Shown: one piece after another, positions 14,757 through 23,018 of the stretch
Layout: each line of letters begins with the position of its first letter
How positions within the stretch are numbered: the first letter of the stretch is position 1
Assembly (NCBI GenBank): GCA_964584125.1
Contig: CAZOYP010000028.1
Coordinates: 1-28,596, forward strand
Direction: 5' to 3'
DNA from: Nitromaritima sp964584125
Lineage (GTDB): Bacteria; Nitrospinota; Nitrospinia; Nitrospinales; VA-1
Length of the DNA stretch: 28,596 bases
Notes under the pieces: model-generated
Told to the model about the DNA's origin: nothing
Database searches by the model: none
The model's input: the letters and a program-made list of their open reading frames with translations, nothing else
Made by a program: the position numbers and the translations under genes

Positions 14757-16343
14757 ATGGCCTCTGAAATTTTGATTAATTCAAATACTCGGGAAATCCG
14801 AGTCGCATTAACAGAAAGCAACCAACTTGCTGAACTATTTATAGAACATCGAACTAACAAGGGCATAGTAGGCAATATCTATAAGGGGAAAGTGACAAAG
14901 GTTTTGCCTGGGATGCAAGTCGCTTTTGTTGATATGGGGTTGGATAAAGCTGGGTTTCTTTGTGCAAACGATGTGAATGTTACAAAAAATCCCGAAGGAC
15001 GGGGGGGGGATTGGGCAATTTGTAAAAATAACATAACTACCTCGAACCAGGAAGAAGTTAGCCCAACTAACAAGGACTCATCCCTTGTAAAAATTAATCA
15101 CAAGGTACCAATTCAAGACCTCCTGAAAGAAGGACAAGAAATCATCGTTCAGGTCACAAAAAACCCCCTTGGGACCAAAGGTGCTCGTATCACAAATTAT
15201 ATAGGCCTTCCTGGTCGCTACCTGGTCTACTTGCCAACTGCAAACGAAACCTTTGTTTCACGTCGCATTGAAGACGAAAAAGAAAGAGAACGATTAAAAA
15301 TCATTCTCCAAGAAACTGGGAACCCGGAGGAAGGCTATATTGTTCGAACTGCCGGACAAGATTGCGAAAAAAAAGACTTTACATTGGATCTTGTTTTTCT
15401 GCACCGTCTTTGGGATAGTTTGCAAACAAAAGCTGCCGAAACGCCCCCTTGCAGCCTTTTATATGAAGACCTCAACCTAACCTTTCGTTCAGTTCGCGAC
15501 CTATTTACAAATGATGTAAGTCGTATCGTGGTTGATTCCAAATCAGAATATCAAAACTGTCTAGAGTTCTGTGAAAGTTATCTGCCACATATTTACGATA
15601 AAGTCGAACTTTACCAACAATCCGCGCCTATTTTCGATCACTTTGGAATAGAAACCGAAATCAACCGATCATTGGATCGAAAAGTCTGGCTTAAATCTGG
15701 TGGATATATTTTAATAGATGAAACAGAAGCTCTGATAGCAATTGATGTAAATACCGGGAAATATGTGGGGCATAGCGATCCAGAGGAAACTATCCTCAAG
15801 ACCAATTTAGAAGCAGTAAAAGAAATTGTCTGTCAGTTGCGCTTACGAAATATAGGGGGAATTATAATCGTAGATTTCATTGATATGCTTAGGGAAGAAA
15901 ATAAAGAAACAGTATGGCATTTCCTCACACAATCTCTGAAAGGTGACCGATCCCGAACAAAAATTTTAAAAATTTCGGAACTAGGTCTAGTAGAAATGAC
16001 ACGTAAACGTGCCCGCGAAAGCCTGGTGCAAACATTATGCAATCCCTGCTCTTATTGTGATGGAAAAGGACACAATAAATCACCTACAACTATTTGCAAC
16101 GAAATTATAAGGGCAGTTCAGCGACTTGGTACTAACAACTATCTAAGTCGAAAAAACGTTAAGATTGAAGTACACCCTTGTATTTATGAAATTTTTTTTG
16201 AAGAAGAAAGTTCTTTTCTTGAGTTAGCCGAACAAGAGTACGGTCTTGACATTAAATTTTTAGAAAATAGTGAACTTCACCAGGAAAAATATAATATAAC
16301 GATCGACCAAACCCTACATATCGAGAAAGAAGGCACTTTATGA
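14757..16343 (+). CDS. rng: ribonuclease G (RNase E/G family)
   Basis: A 5'-end-sensitive single-strand endoribonuclease for 16S rRNA 5' maturation and mRNA decay. At 528 residues it is about 40 longer than E. coli RNase G and lacks the RNase E scaffold tail. An N-terminal S1 domain (IYKGKVTKVLPGMQVAFVDMG, 41-61) is interrupted at about 72-115 by a low-complexity polar insert. Asp330 (IAIDVNTG) and Asp373 (IIIVDFIDM) are the catalytic Mg ligands. The zinc-link CNPCSYC (428-434) is present. The insert is encoded partly by a run of nine G (15001-15009, residues 82-85), an unusual slippery tract in an AT-rich gene. AAAAAGG precedes the ATG. The stop overlaps the next ATG by four bases. Confidence 0.95.
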   Translation: MASEILINSNTREIRVALTESNQLAELFIEHRTNKGIVGNIYKGKVTKVLPGMQVAFVDMGLDKAGFLCANDVNVTKNPEGRGGDWAICKNNITTSNQEEVSPTNKDSSLVKINHKVPIQDLLKEGQEIIVQVTKNPLGTKGARITNYIGLPGRYLVYLPTANETFVSRRIEDEKERERLKIILQETGNPEEGYIVRTAGQDCEKKDFTLDLVFLHRLWDSLQTKAAETPPCSLLYEDLNLTFRSVRDLFTNDVSRIVVDSKSEYQNCLEFCESYLPHIYDKVELYQQSAPIFDHFGIETEINRSLDRKVWLKSGGYILIDETEALIAIDVNTGKYVGHSDPEETILKTNLEAVKEIVCQLRLRNIGGIIIVDFIDMLREENKETVWHFLTQSLKGDRSRTKILKISELGLVEMTRKRARESLVQTLCNPCSYCDGKGHNKSPTTICNEIIRAVQRLGTNNYLSRKNVKIEVHPCIYEIFFEEESSFLELAEQEYGLDIKFLENSELHQEKYNITIDQTLHIEKEGTL

Positions 16344-16651
16344 ACTACATTGGACTAATCAGTATTGTAGCAGTAATTTTAGTATCAAATGGATGTGGTA
16401 ATGTTGGAAAAAATTTTAATACATCCAAAATTGAGAGCATTGTAAATGGAACCACTACCCAATCCGATATAAAAAAACTATTTGGGAAACCATTTAAAAC
16501 TGGAGTCCAGAATGGTAAATCAATCTGGGTTTATGAAAATCATAATTATTCCATAATTAGTAAAAATAAATCCAAGGATCTAATAATCACTTTTGACCCC
16601 GTTGGAATAGTCAAATCCTATCAGTTCATGTCTAGCGACCCATCTTTATAA
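16340..16651 (+). CDS. small lipoprotein with SmpA/BamE-like domain
   Basis: A 103-residue protein starting with a type II signal peptide. A hydrophobic stretch ends in LVSNGC, so Cys19 would be lipidated (the lipobox is imperfect, with Asn-Gly before Cys). The mature part resembles the SmpA/OmlA/BamE fold: KIESIVNGTTTQSDIKKLFG, then NGKSIWVYEN and ITFDPVGIVKS. BamE assists outer-membrane beta-barrel insertion. Many stand-alone proteins share this fold without that role, so the function is inferred only at fold level. The ATG overlaps the rng stop (ATGA), implying coupled translation. The NNP porter gene starts 24 bases after its stop. Confidence 0.8.
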   Translation: MNYIGLISIVAVILVSNGCGNVGKNFNTSKIESIVNGTTTQSDIKKLFGKPFKTGVQNGKSIWVYENHNYSIISKNKSKDLIITFDPVGIVKSYQFMSSDPSL

Positions 16652-16675
16652 ACTAATTCCAAAAACTAGGGTTAA

Positions 16676-18097
16676 ATGCTTAACTTTAATACTCAGCAGA
16701 ATAATATTCTGCACTTGTCTTGGCTCGCATTCTTCTTCTCCTTTGTCGCCTGGTTTAATATGGCGCCATTTAACACCACTCTCGTTCGCACAATCGGTCT
16801 TAGTCAAGAACAAATAAACATATTAATGCTATGTAATGTTGCCCTAACTATTCCTGCTCGCATTTTCATTGGAATATGGGTCGACTACTTTGGGCCTAGA
16901 AAAGTTTTTAGCTCCCTGTTAATTTTTTCTGCCGGAGTATGTTTTTATTTCGCATCAGGAAAAACATTTGAAGAGCTTCTAATAGCAAGACTTCTCATGG
17001 GCATTGTTGGTGCAGGTTTTGTTGTCGGGATTAAAATGATTTCCGATTATTTTCCCTCAGAGCAAATGGGACTGGCACAGGGAATATACGCAGGGTGGGG
17101 CAACTTTGGTGCGGCCGCAGCAGTGTTTTCTCTTCCAGTTATAGCTTCATTTTTTCCTGAAGAAATAGGCTGGCGTTATGCTGTTATATTCAGCGGTATA
17201 CTTTGTAACGTTTGGGGTATTGTGTATTTTATTTTTGCAAAAGAACTCTCAGATAAAAATAGTACTTTCCAGACAGGATTTGAGCACAGCATAGAGATAA
17301 CAACAAAAAAGGATCTTCTTCTCCAAGTATTATTTTTGATACCTATTTATGGAGCTATGGCTACTCTCGTATGGAAACTTTCGGGACACCCTTTACAATT
17401 CTTATCTTCTTCTACTTCAAATATACTACTTACGATAATACTCAGTTTTTATATCTTCAACGTGATACAATCCGTCCGCTCAAATTTACCAAAAGTTGAT
17501 GAAAGAAACTCGTTAGAAAAAAAATACGAATTCAAACAAGTATTTATTCTAAGCATGGTTTATGCGTTAGCCTTCGGCTCTCAACTTGCGGTTATTTCAA
17601 TGTTCCCACAGTTTTTAGAGTCAACATTCGGGCTATCAGTTGCCAAAGCAGGTATTGCAGGGTCGAGCTTTGCTTTTATGAACCTAATAAGTCGCCCCGT
17701 TGGAGGTTGGATTTCCGACTTAATTGAAAAAAACCGTGCCTTAAAATTATTCGTAATTGGTTCAATGATTGGTTACATAATAATGAGTCAAATAAACTCT
17801 TCTTGGCCTATTTGGGGTGTACTCTTATTAGCATTTAGCTGTTCAATATTTTTACAGGCAGGAACTGGCGCCTGTTTTGCTGCTGTTCCTCTAATTAGGA
17901 AAGACTTAACAGGAAAAATTGCTGGCTTAACAGGAGCATATGGTAACGTGGGCGCCGTTATGTTTCTGACCGTGTTAAGTTTTACTAGCTCTGAAAAGTT
18001 TTTTAGCGTCGCGGCTTTTTATGCTGCAATTGTTTTAGTCGCCCTTAATTTTCTTAACACTTTTAACAACCTTCAAAAGTCATTTCAAAAAAAATAA
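16676..18097 (+). CDS. NNP-family nitrate/nitrite transporter (MFS, NarK-like)
   Basis: A 473-residue, roughly 12-helix major facilitator protein. It carries both NNP hallmarks: an N-half glycine-rich motif AGWGNFGAA (139-147) and a C-half counterpart GLTGAYGNVG. It also has the two substrate-binding arginines expected in helices 2 and 8 (ARIFIGIW with Arg62; SRPVGGW). The WFNMAPF segment of helix 1 is also typical. These porters move nitrate and/or nitrite by symport or exchange. Direction and preference cannot be read from sequence. A short AGGG precedes the ATG. It sits between a lipoprotein gene and ychF with gaps of 24 and 4 bases, which is unusual company for a nitrogen-oxyanion porter. 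Confidence 0.9.
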   Translation: MLNFNTQQNNILHLSWLAFFFSFVAWFNMAPFNTTLVRTIGLSQEQINILMLCNVALTIPARIFIGIWVDYFGPRKVFSSLLIFSAGVCFYFASGKTFEELLIARLLMGIVGAGFVVGIKMISDYFPSEQMGLAQGIYAGWGNFGAAAAVFSLPVIASFFPEEIGWRYAVIFSGILCNVWGIVYFIFAKELSDKNSTFQTGFEHSIEITTKKDLLLQVLFLIPIYGAMATLVWKLSGHPLQFLSSSTSNILLTIILSFYIFNVIQSVRSNLPKVDERNSLEKKYEFKQVFILSMVYALAFGSQLAVISMFPQFLESTFGLSVAKAGIAGSSFAFMNLISRPVGGWISDLIEKNRALKLFVIGSMIGYIIMSQINSSWPIWGVLLLAFSCSIFLQAGTGACFAAVPLIRKDLTGKIAGLTGAYGNVGAVMFLTVLSFTSSEKFFSVAAFYAAIVLVALNFLNTFNNLQKSFQKK

Positions 18098-18101
18098 GCC
18101 T

Positions 18102-19199
18102 ATGGGATTTACATGTGGACTCGTTGGGCTACCCAACGCTGGAAAATCTACTTTATTTGGTGCCTTAACTAGAACCAAGGCTCAATCTGGCAATTACGCT
18201 TTCACCACTATCGAGCCAAATAGCGGGATTGTTCCCGTCCTAGATCACCGGCTTGAAACAATTTCTCAATATATAAAAGCAGATAAAATTGTTCCTACAA
18301 CTTTAGAATTTGTAGATATTGCTGGCCTAATTAAAGGAGCTTCAAAAGGAGAAGGATTGGGAAATAAGTTTCTCGGCCACATCCGAGAAGTCGACGCTAT
18401 TGCGCACGTTGTAAGGTGCTTTGAAGATAGTAATGTCCCTCATGTCAGTGATATCATCGACCCTATCGATGATATTGATACCATAAACACAGAGCTAATG
18501 ATCGCCGACATGGAAACCCTCGCTCGTCGTAAAACAAAAATTGAAAAACTAGCAAAATCTGGAAATAAAGAAGCCCGCATGCACTTTACCGTGATTGAAA
18601 AAGTCATAGAAAATATAAATAATAATCGTCCCGCACGAGTCATCACAGATTTTTCTGAAGAGGAACAAAACTTTCTCAATAGCTTAACTCTCCTTAGTTC
18701 AAAACCGGTACTTTATATATGCAACGTTATGGATCCAAGTGATACAGACAATACCCTTGTTCAAAAAGTAAAAATAGTCTCAGAAGCTGATGGCTCGTCA
18801 ATAGTTGCGCTCGCCGGAAAAATTGAAGGCGAAATTATGGAGATTGAAGATCCTGAAGAACGACAAATGTTTATGGATGAAATGGGATTAAAAGAAACGG
18901 GCCTTGATCGAATGATTATTGCTGGCTACGGCTTGCTACAACTCGTCACCTTTTTTACTGCAGGCGGTAAAGAAAATCGTGCATGGACGATTAAAAATAA
19001 TTCAACTGCACCGCAAGCTGCGGGAGCTATTCACACCGATTTTGAGAAAGGGTTTATCCGCGCAGAGGTATATAGCCTCGAAGACCTCATAAAACACAAA
19101 ACTGAATCTTCTATAAAGGAGGCCGGGAAATTAAGAGTTGAGGGAAAAGATTATATAGTACAAGATGGTGACATTGTCCACTTTCGGTTCAACGTCTAA
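18102..19199 (+). CDS. ychF: YchF/OLA1 family ATPase
   Basis: A universally conserved Obg-like P-loop protein of 365 residues that prefers ATP. It interacts with the ribosome and affects stress responses and translation fidelity. G1 is GLPNAGKST (9-17), G3 is DIAGLIKGAS, and the G4 position reads NVMD instead of NKxD, which explains the loss of GTP specificity in this family. A coiled-coil insert (METLARRKTKIEKL region) and a C-terminal TGS domain ending DGDIVHFRFNV follow. It begins four bases after the NNP porter stop, so it is the last gene of the rng cluster. It is convergent with recJ. Confidence 0.97.
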   Translation: MGFTCGLVGLPNAGKSTLFGALTRTKAQSGNYAFTTIEPNSGIVPVLDHRLETISQYIKADKIVPTTLEFVDIAGLIKGASKGEGLGNKFLGHIREVDAIAHVVRCFEDSNVPHVSDIIDPIDDIDTINTELMIADMETLARRKTKIEKLAKSGNKEARMHFTVIEKVIENINNNRPARVITDFSEEEQNFLNSLTLLSSKPVLYICNVMDPSDTDNTLVQKVKIVSEADGSSIVALAGKIEGEIMEIEDPEERQMFMDEMGLKETGLDRMIIAGYGLLQLVTFFTAGGKENRAWTIKNNSTAPQAAGAIHTDFEKGFIRAEVYSLEDLIKHKTESSIKEAGKLRVEGKDYIVQDGDIVHFRFNV

Positions 19200-19289
19200 G
19201 TCAATTCAGCACTAAGTTCAAAATTTTATTTTAGCAAAGTTAATCAAAGTAACTCTATGCCAAAAAAATTATCTAAAACTTAATACCCG

Positions 19290-21035
19290 TCATCTTTCCG
19301 CAGAGTAACGCAAATCAAGAATTTTTAGTTGTAGTTTGTTTCTACCCCCCCAACTGTTAACCTCAAATTCGCAGGCAAGATCTATCTTGTCTGATTTTTC
19401 ATCAATAGAAGCAAACTCTTTTGCAAGGTTAAATCCAACCGCATCAATTTTAAGATTATCTTGAATTGCCTGAAAGCGTACATGAGATTCGTTACGTCCA
19501 ATTCTCTTTAACCCATGAACTCTTACACCCTGAATAAGGAAAATGGGTGGCTGATTTTCGGACCCAAAAGGTTCTAGAAGAGAAATCTGATCATGCAATG
19601 TTATGTTGATTTCAGAAATCTTTAGTGACCCATCTAAAAATAGTTCCGGGACTAAGTTTTCATCACTTAAAATTCTTCGCCCAACTTCTTTTATTGCGTT
19701 TCTAAATAAGTCTAAATTATTTTCATTGATCGTTAATCCTGCGGCATAGGCATGACCACCAAATTGAATTAAGTGACTAGCACATTCGGTAAATGCCCGG
19801 TGAAGATTAAAATGAGGAATGCTACGTCCAGACCCCTTACCAATGCTATTTTCTAGTGCAATTAAAATAACTGGCCGAAAATATTTTTCTACAATTCTTG
19901 ATGCAACAATCCCAACCACACCGCTATGAAAGTTTTCTGAGGCCAGAACAATTACCCGATCTTCCTTTAAGTTCACTTCGCGGCTGATCAGATATTCCGC
20001 TTCATCCTGAACCAATTCTTGGATATCTTTTCGTTCTTGATTAATAGTGTTAAGTTCTTGCGCCAATTCCTTTGCTTTTTTTAAATCCATAGATGTTAGC
20101 AAATGAAAACCTCTATCAGCTTTACCCAGACGTCCAGCTGCATTGAGTCTTGGCCCAAGAGTAAATCCAACCGAACGTGCGTTAATGCTTCCATCTAAGT
20201 CCGATACTGCTTTTAATGCCACTAAGCCTGCCTTGTCAGTCTTCGCCAAAACGTCGAGCCCATGTCGCACCAAAACATGATTTTCTCCTGTAAGTGGGGC
20301 TACATCAGCAATCGTCCCCAAAGCAACCAAATCAAGATGACGTTTCATATTTGGCAAACTTTCTTTGCTCCAGCCCGCTTTTTTGTGTAAAGCAGTTCGC
20401 ACAGCTAAAGCTAGTTTAAAAGCCAAGCCGACTCCACTAAGAAACCTATATGGATATTCACAGTTAGACCGGTGTGGATTAAGAACAGCCACGGCTTTTG
20501 GTAAGCCTTCACTTCCCACCTGATGATGATCAGTTATGATTACATCCAAACCTAAAGAATGAGCTAACTCTACCTCGCGCACTGCTGTTATTCCACAGTC
20601 CGCTGTAATCATTAATGAGGCCCCTTCTTTTCTTATAGATCTGATAGCGTCATCATTCAATCCATATCCTTCTTTCATGCGTTCTGGTAGGTAATAATCA
20701 ACCGTAACACCAATATCTCGAAAAAAATGTGTGAGAAATGCTGCAGAAGTCACACCATCAACATCATAGTCGCAAAATAATCGAATTAACTCTTTATTTT
20801 TAATTGCTATTAATATTCGGTCAACAGCAAAATCCATTCCATTAATAAGAAAAGGATCATGTAATGATGAAAGCTGGGCTTTTACAAAGGTTTTTGCTTC
20901 CTCGACGCCTTCAACTCTACGGTTTATCAATAAACGCGCAACTATTGGCAGGATATCAAGGGATAAAGATATTTTCTTTGCCATCTCCAGGGCCGGGTTG
21001 CGCAATATCCATCGTTTATTTAAAAGAGAACGCAT
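19290..21035 (-). CDS. recJ: single-stranded-DNA-specific exonuclease RecJ
   Basis: A 5'-3' ssDNA exonuclease for RecFOR recombination and mismatch/base excision repair. The 581 residues are family-typical. The DHH domain has DYDVDG (89-94) and DHHQ (169-172) as Mn/Mg ligands, and LGPRLNAAGRLG joins to the DHHA1 domain with FGGHAYAAG. The C-terminal OB-like domain is complete (QPPIFLIQGVRVHG onward). No SD is seen before the ATG and the upstream bases are nearly all A/T. A TTG start at residue 5 (LNKRWI) would also fit the family. It lies 108 bases downstream of rnhB on the same strand with no clear terminator between, so co-transcription is possible. Confidence 0.95.
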   Translation of the reverse strand: MRSLLNKRWILRNPALEMAKKISLSLDILPIVARLLINRRVEGVEEAKTFVKAQLSSLHDPFLINGMDFAVDRILIAIKNKELIRLFCDYDVDGVTSAAFLTHFFRDIGVTVDYYLPERMKEGYGLNDDAIRSIRKEGASLMITADCGITAVREVELAHSLGLDVIITDHHQVGSEGLPKAVAVLNPHRSNCEYPYRFLSGVGLAFKLALAVRTALHKKAGWSKESLPNMKRHLDLVALGTIADVAPLTGENHVLVRHGLDVLAKTDKAGLVALKAVSDLDGSINARSVGFTLGPRLNAAGRLGKADRGFHLLTSMDLKKAKELAQELNTINQERKDIQELVQDEAEYLISREVNLKEDRVIVLASENFHSGVVGIVASRIVEKYFRPVILIALENSIGKGSGRSIPHFNLHRAFTECASHLIQFGGHAYAAGLTINENNLDLFRNAIKEVGRRILSDENLVPELFLDGSLKISEINITLHDQISLLEPFGSENQPPIFLIQGVRVHGLKRIGRNESHVRFQAIQDNLKIDAVGFNLAKEFASIDEKSDKIDLACEFEVNSWGGRNKLQLKILDLRYSAER

Positions 21036-21143
21036 TAAATTTTAAAAAAATATTTTTCTTAAAAAAATTCTAAAGTAAATTAATCCGAATGACTAAAAAA
21101 AATCTAGATAACGCCTGCCCTTGCTTATTAATTCTGTATAGTT

Positions 21144-21743
21144 TTAAATAAATTCACTCACTCCTTTGAAAGTGCGGCGATGAATGGGACAAGGACCATA
21201 TTTCCTAATTAGATCGCGGTGAAGGCGTGTACCATAACCCTTATGTTTATCAAAAGCATACCGAGGAAACTGTTCGTGGTACTGTTTCATGATTTTGTCG
21301 CGGGTAACTTTTGCTAAAATTGATGCAGCGGCAATAGACTGACTAAGCGAATCTCCCTTTACAATAGCCCATTGCTTAATATCTGAATCAATACTTTGAT
21401 TTCCATCTATGAGCAATAGATTTGGTTTGTTGGGTAAATTTTCAACAGCATATTTCATAGCTAGCAAGGAAGCCTGAAGAATATTAATTTTGTCAATTTC
21501 TTCAACGCCAACAATTCCTAAGCCGTAGCTTAACGCCTGTTCTTTTATAACCAAAAAAAACTTTTCTCTCACTTTAGGAGAAATTTTCTTTGAATCATCG
21601 AGATCATCAAACTTAGAATCGTTGGCGGGTAAAATAGCAGCAGCGGCCACCACAGGCCCTGCTAATGGACCACGCCCTGCTTCATCAACACCAGCAATAA
21701 CATGATATCCTTTAGATCTTGCAGTGGTTTCATATTCAAGCAT
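21144..21743 (-). CDS. rnhB: ribonuclease HII
   Basis: Cleaves RNA in RNA-DNA hybrids and single ribonucleotides misincorporated in DNA. The 199-residue protein has the metal-binding acidic residues Asp20, Glu21 (GVDEAGRGPLAGP), Asp113 (LLIDGN) and Asp131 (VKGDSLSQSIAAAS). DSKKISPKVRE and HKGYGTRLHRD are further family blocks. AAAGGA lies before the ATG. In many bacteria rnhB directly follows rplS. Here the two are on the same strand but are separated by a rightward M48 peptidase gene and a terminator, so the ancestral operon appears split. Confidence 0.96.
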   Translation of the reverse strand: MLEYETTARSKGYHVIAGVDEAGRGPLAGPVVAAAAILPANDSKFDDLDDSKKISPKVREKFFLVIKEQALSYGLGIVGVEEIDKINILQASLLAMKYAVENLPNKPNLLLIDGNQSIDSDIKQWAIVKGDSLSQSIAAASILAKVTRDKIMKQYHEQFPRYAFDKHKGYGTRLHRDLIRKYGPCPIHRRTFKGVSEFI

Positions 21744-21796
21744 AAAGTAATCCTTTACTCGAATGATATGCCATCACATGTAATCGGAGCAACTGA

Positions 21797-21802
21797 ATTA
21801 TA
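21797..21802 (-). promoter_or_regulatory. possible -10 element for rnhB
   Basis: A consensus TATAAT on the minus strand, about 54 bases before the rnhB ATG, back-to-back with the M48 promoter. No clear -35 is seen at the usual distance. Confidence 0.35.
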
Positions 21803-21810
21803 TGTAAACG

Positions 21811-21840
21811 TTGCAATCTCACCTAAATCAAATTTATAAT
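21811..21840 (+). promoter_or_regulatory. strong sigma70-type promoter giving a leaderless M48 transcript
   Basis: TTGCAA (21811-21816), an 18-base spacer and a perfect TATAAT (21835-21840). With the usual distance from the -10 box, transcription starts at 21847, which is the A of the ATG. No SD is present before that ATG, which is consistent with a leaderless mRNA. Confidence 0.65.
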
Positions 21841-21846
21841 CACCCC

Positions 21847-22707
21847 ATGAACTCTTATAAGAAATTTTTCGTAGTTTGTTTAGTCGTAATCATTTCTTCA
21901 TGCGTTACCACACCGATTTCAAATAAATCTGCCTTTATTATGATACCCATCCGGCAGGAAATCGATTTAGGTAAACAAGCATATAACCAGATCCTTAATA
22001 ATGAAGAAGTTTCAGGTGACCGAAGAACAACTGCTCTGGTTAAACAAGTTGGCCTGCGCCTAGCAAAAGTAAGCGCTATGCCAAACCTGGACTGGGAGTT
22101 TCATCTTATTAATTCGAAACAGCAAAATGCATTTGCTCTGCCGGGTGGTAAGGTTGCTGTTTATACAGGTCTTCTGCCTATAGCAATGAACGAGGCGGGT
22201 TTGGCGACCGTCATGAGCCACGAAATTGCCCATGTTATTGCTAGGCACGGGGCACAACGAATGACTCGACAATTAATACTTTCCGCCGGGTTAATGGCAA
22301 CATCTATTAGTCTAAATAACAGTAAACAAAAAAGAATGATCATGGCAGCACTAGGTGTGGGTATTGTTTACGGACTCACCCTACCCTTTAGTCGAACTAA
22401 CGAAGCCGAAGCCGATCAAATAGGACTTACATACATGGCGAGAGCTGGGTACGACCCAAATGAAGCTGTTCGCTTCTGGAGACGTTTTGCAGATTTTAAA
22501 GGCAGCCAAAAAGTCCCAGAGTTTCTTTCGACTCATCCTACTGACAAAACAAGAATTAGATTAATAAATAGGTATTTGACTCGTGCAAAGATTGATTACA
22601 ACACCCTAAAAGTGAGGCACGGGTTAGGCGAAACCATACGCTTTAAAAAAACAAAGCCAGAATCTCCCAAACCCATTCCAGGTATATCTGTCGAAACGCT
22701 GAGGTAA
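21847..22707 (+). CDS. M48-family metalloprotease, lipoprotein
   Basis: A periplasmic, lipid-anchored zinc protease of 286 residues. The N-terminus MNSYKKFFVVCLVVIISSC is a type II signal peptide with lipobox IISSC, so Cys19 would be the lipidated residue. This and the promoter position led me to choose the ATG at 21847 over a TTG 12 codons upstream. The zinc motif HEIAH is at 125-129 and the downstream Glu is in EAEAD (186-190). NAFALPGGKVAVYTGLL and FLSTHPTDKTRI are conserved in the LoiP/YcaL/BepA-type proteins that police outer-membrane protein quality. There are no TPR repeats, so it resembles LoiP/YcaL rather than BepA. It stands as a rightward island between rnhB and rplS. Confidence 0.92.
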   Translation: MNSYKKFFVVCLVVIISSCVTTPISNKSAFIMIPIRQEIDLGKQAYNQILNNEEVSGDRRTTALVKQVGLRLAKVSAMPNLDWEFHLINSKQQNAFALPGGKVAVYTGLLPIAMNEAGLATVMSHEIAHVIARHGAQRMTRQLILSAGLMATSISLNNSKQKRMIMAALGVGIVYGLTLPFSRTNEAEADQIGLTYMARAGYDPNEAVRFWRRFADFKGSQKVPEFLSTHPTDKTRIRLINRYLTRAKIDYNTLKVRHGLGETIRFKKTKPESPKPIPGISVETLR

Positions 22708-22951
22708 GTTGCAAGGAAGAAATTGAAATTTGTAACCCGTAGGTCGGTGATTCAGTTGAACCCACTAGTTCCATACAGCTATTTATTTTTTAATATGTTC
22801 TCACAGGCAATTTAAGACTTTCATCAATCTGGCGGGCTCTTCTTGGGACAAAGGAACACAACAGGCAACGAACTTCACTACAAACAATAAATACCAATTA
22901 AAACTTATAGTCTGGAATCAGTAGAAAATTAGTTAGCTCCATCCTCACATT
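22708..22951. other. non-coding stretch after the M48 gene
   Basis: No frame or RNA gene is supported here. A short segment around 22738-22774 has a tRNA-like look (GTAGGTC followed by a T-loop-like TTCA) but cannot be folded into a T-arm. The stretch ends at the rplS terminator. Confidence 0.5.
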
Positions 22952-22990
22952 AAAAAAAGCCCGAAGAAAAATGTTTCTCCAGGCTTTTTT
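22952..22990 (-). terminator. intrinsic terminator of the ffh-rplS operon (bidirectional)
   Basis: AAAAAAGCC on one arm and GGCTTTTTT on the other enclose a second pairing of GAGAAA with TTTCTTC-like bases, with a four-base CATT loop on the minus strand. The stem is followed by a T-run in both directions. It lies 28 bases after the rplS stop and could also end the rightward M48 transcript. Confidence 0.85.
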
Positions 22991-23018
22991 AGCTAACGCT
23001 TATTTTAAAATATTACAA

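Noticed and set aside
21089..21151. 20-codon plus-strand ORF (MTKKNLDNACPC...) between rnhB and recJ
   Set aside because: No SD, overlaps the rnhB end, and reads through A/T runs. Nothing supports it as a gene.
22738..22774. tRNA-like 3' fragment (GTAGGTC, TTCA loop, ending AGTTCCA)
   Set aside because: The T-stem cannot pair and there is no matching 5' acceptor strand or anticodon arm upstream. Too weak even for a tRNA relic or attachment site.
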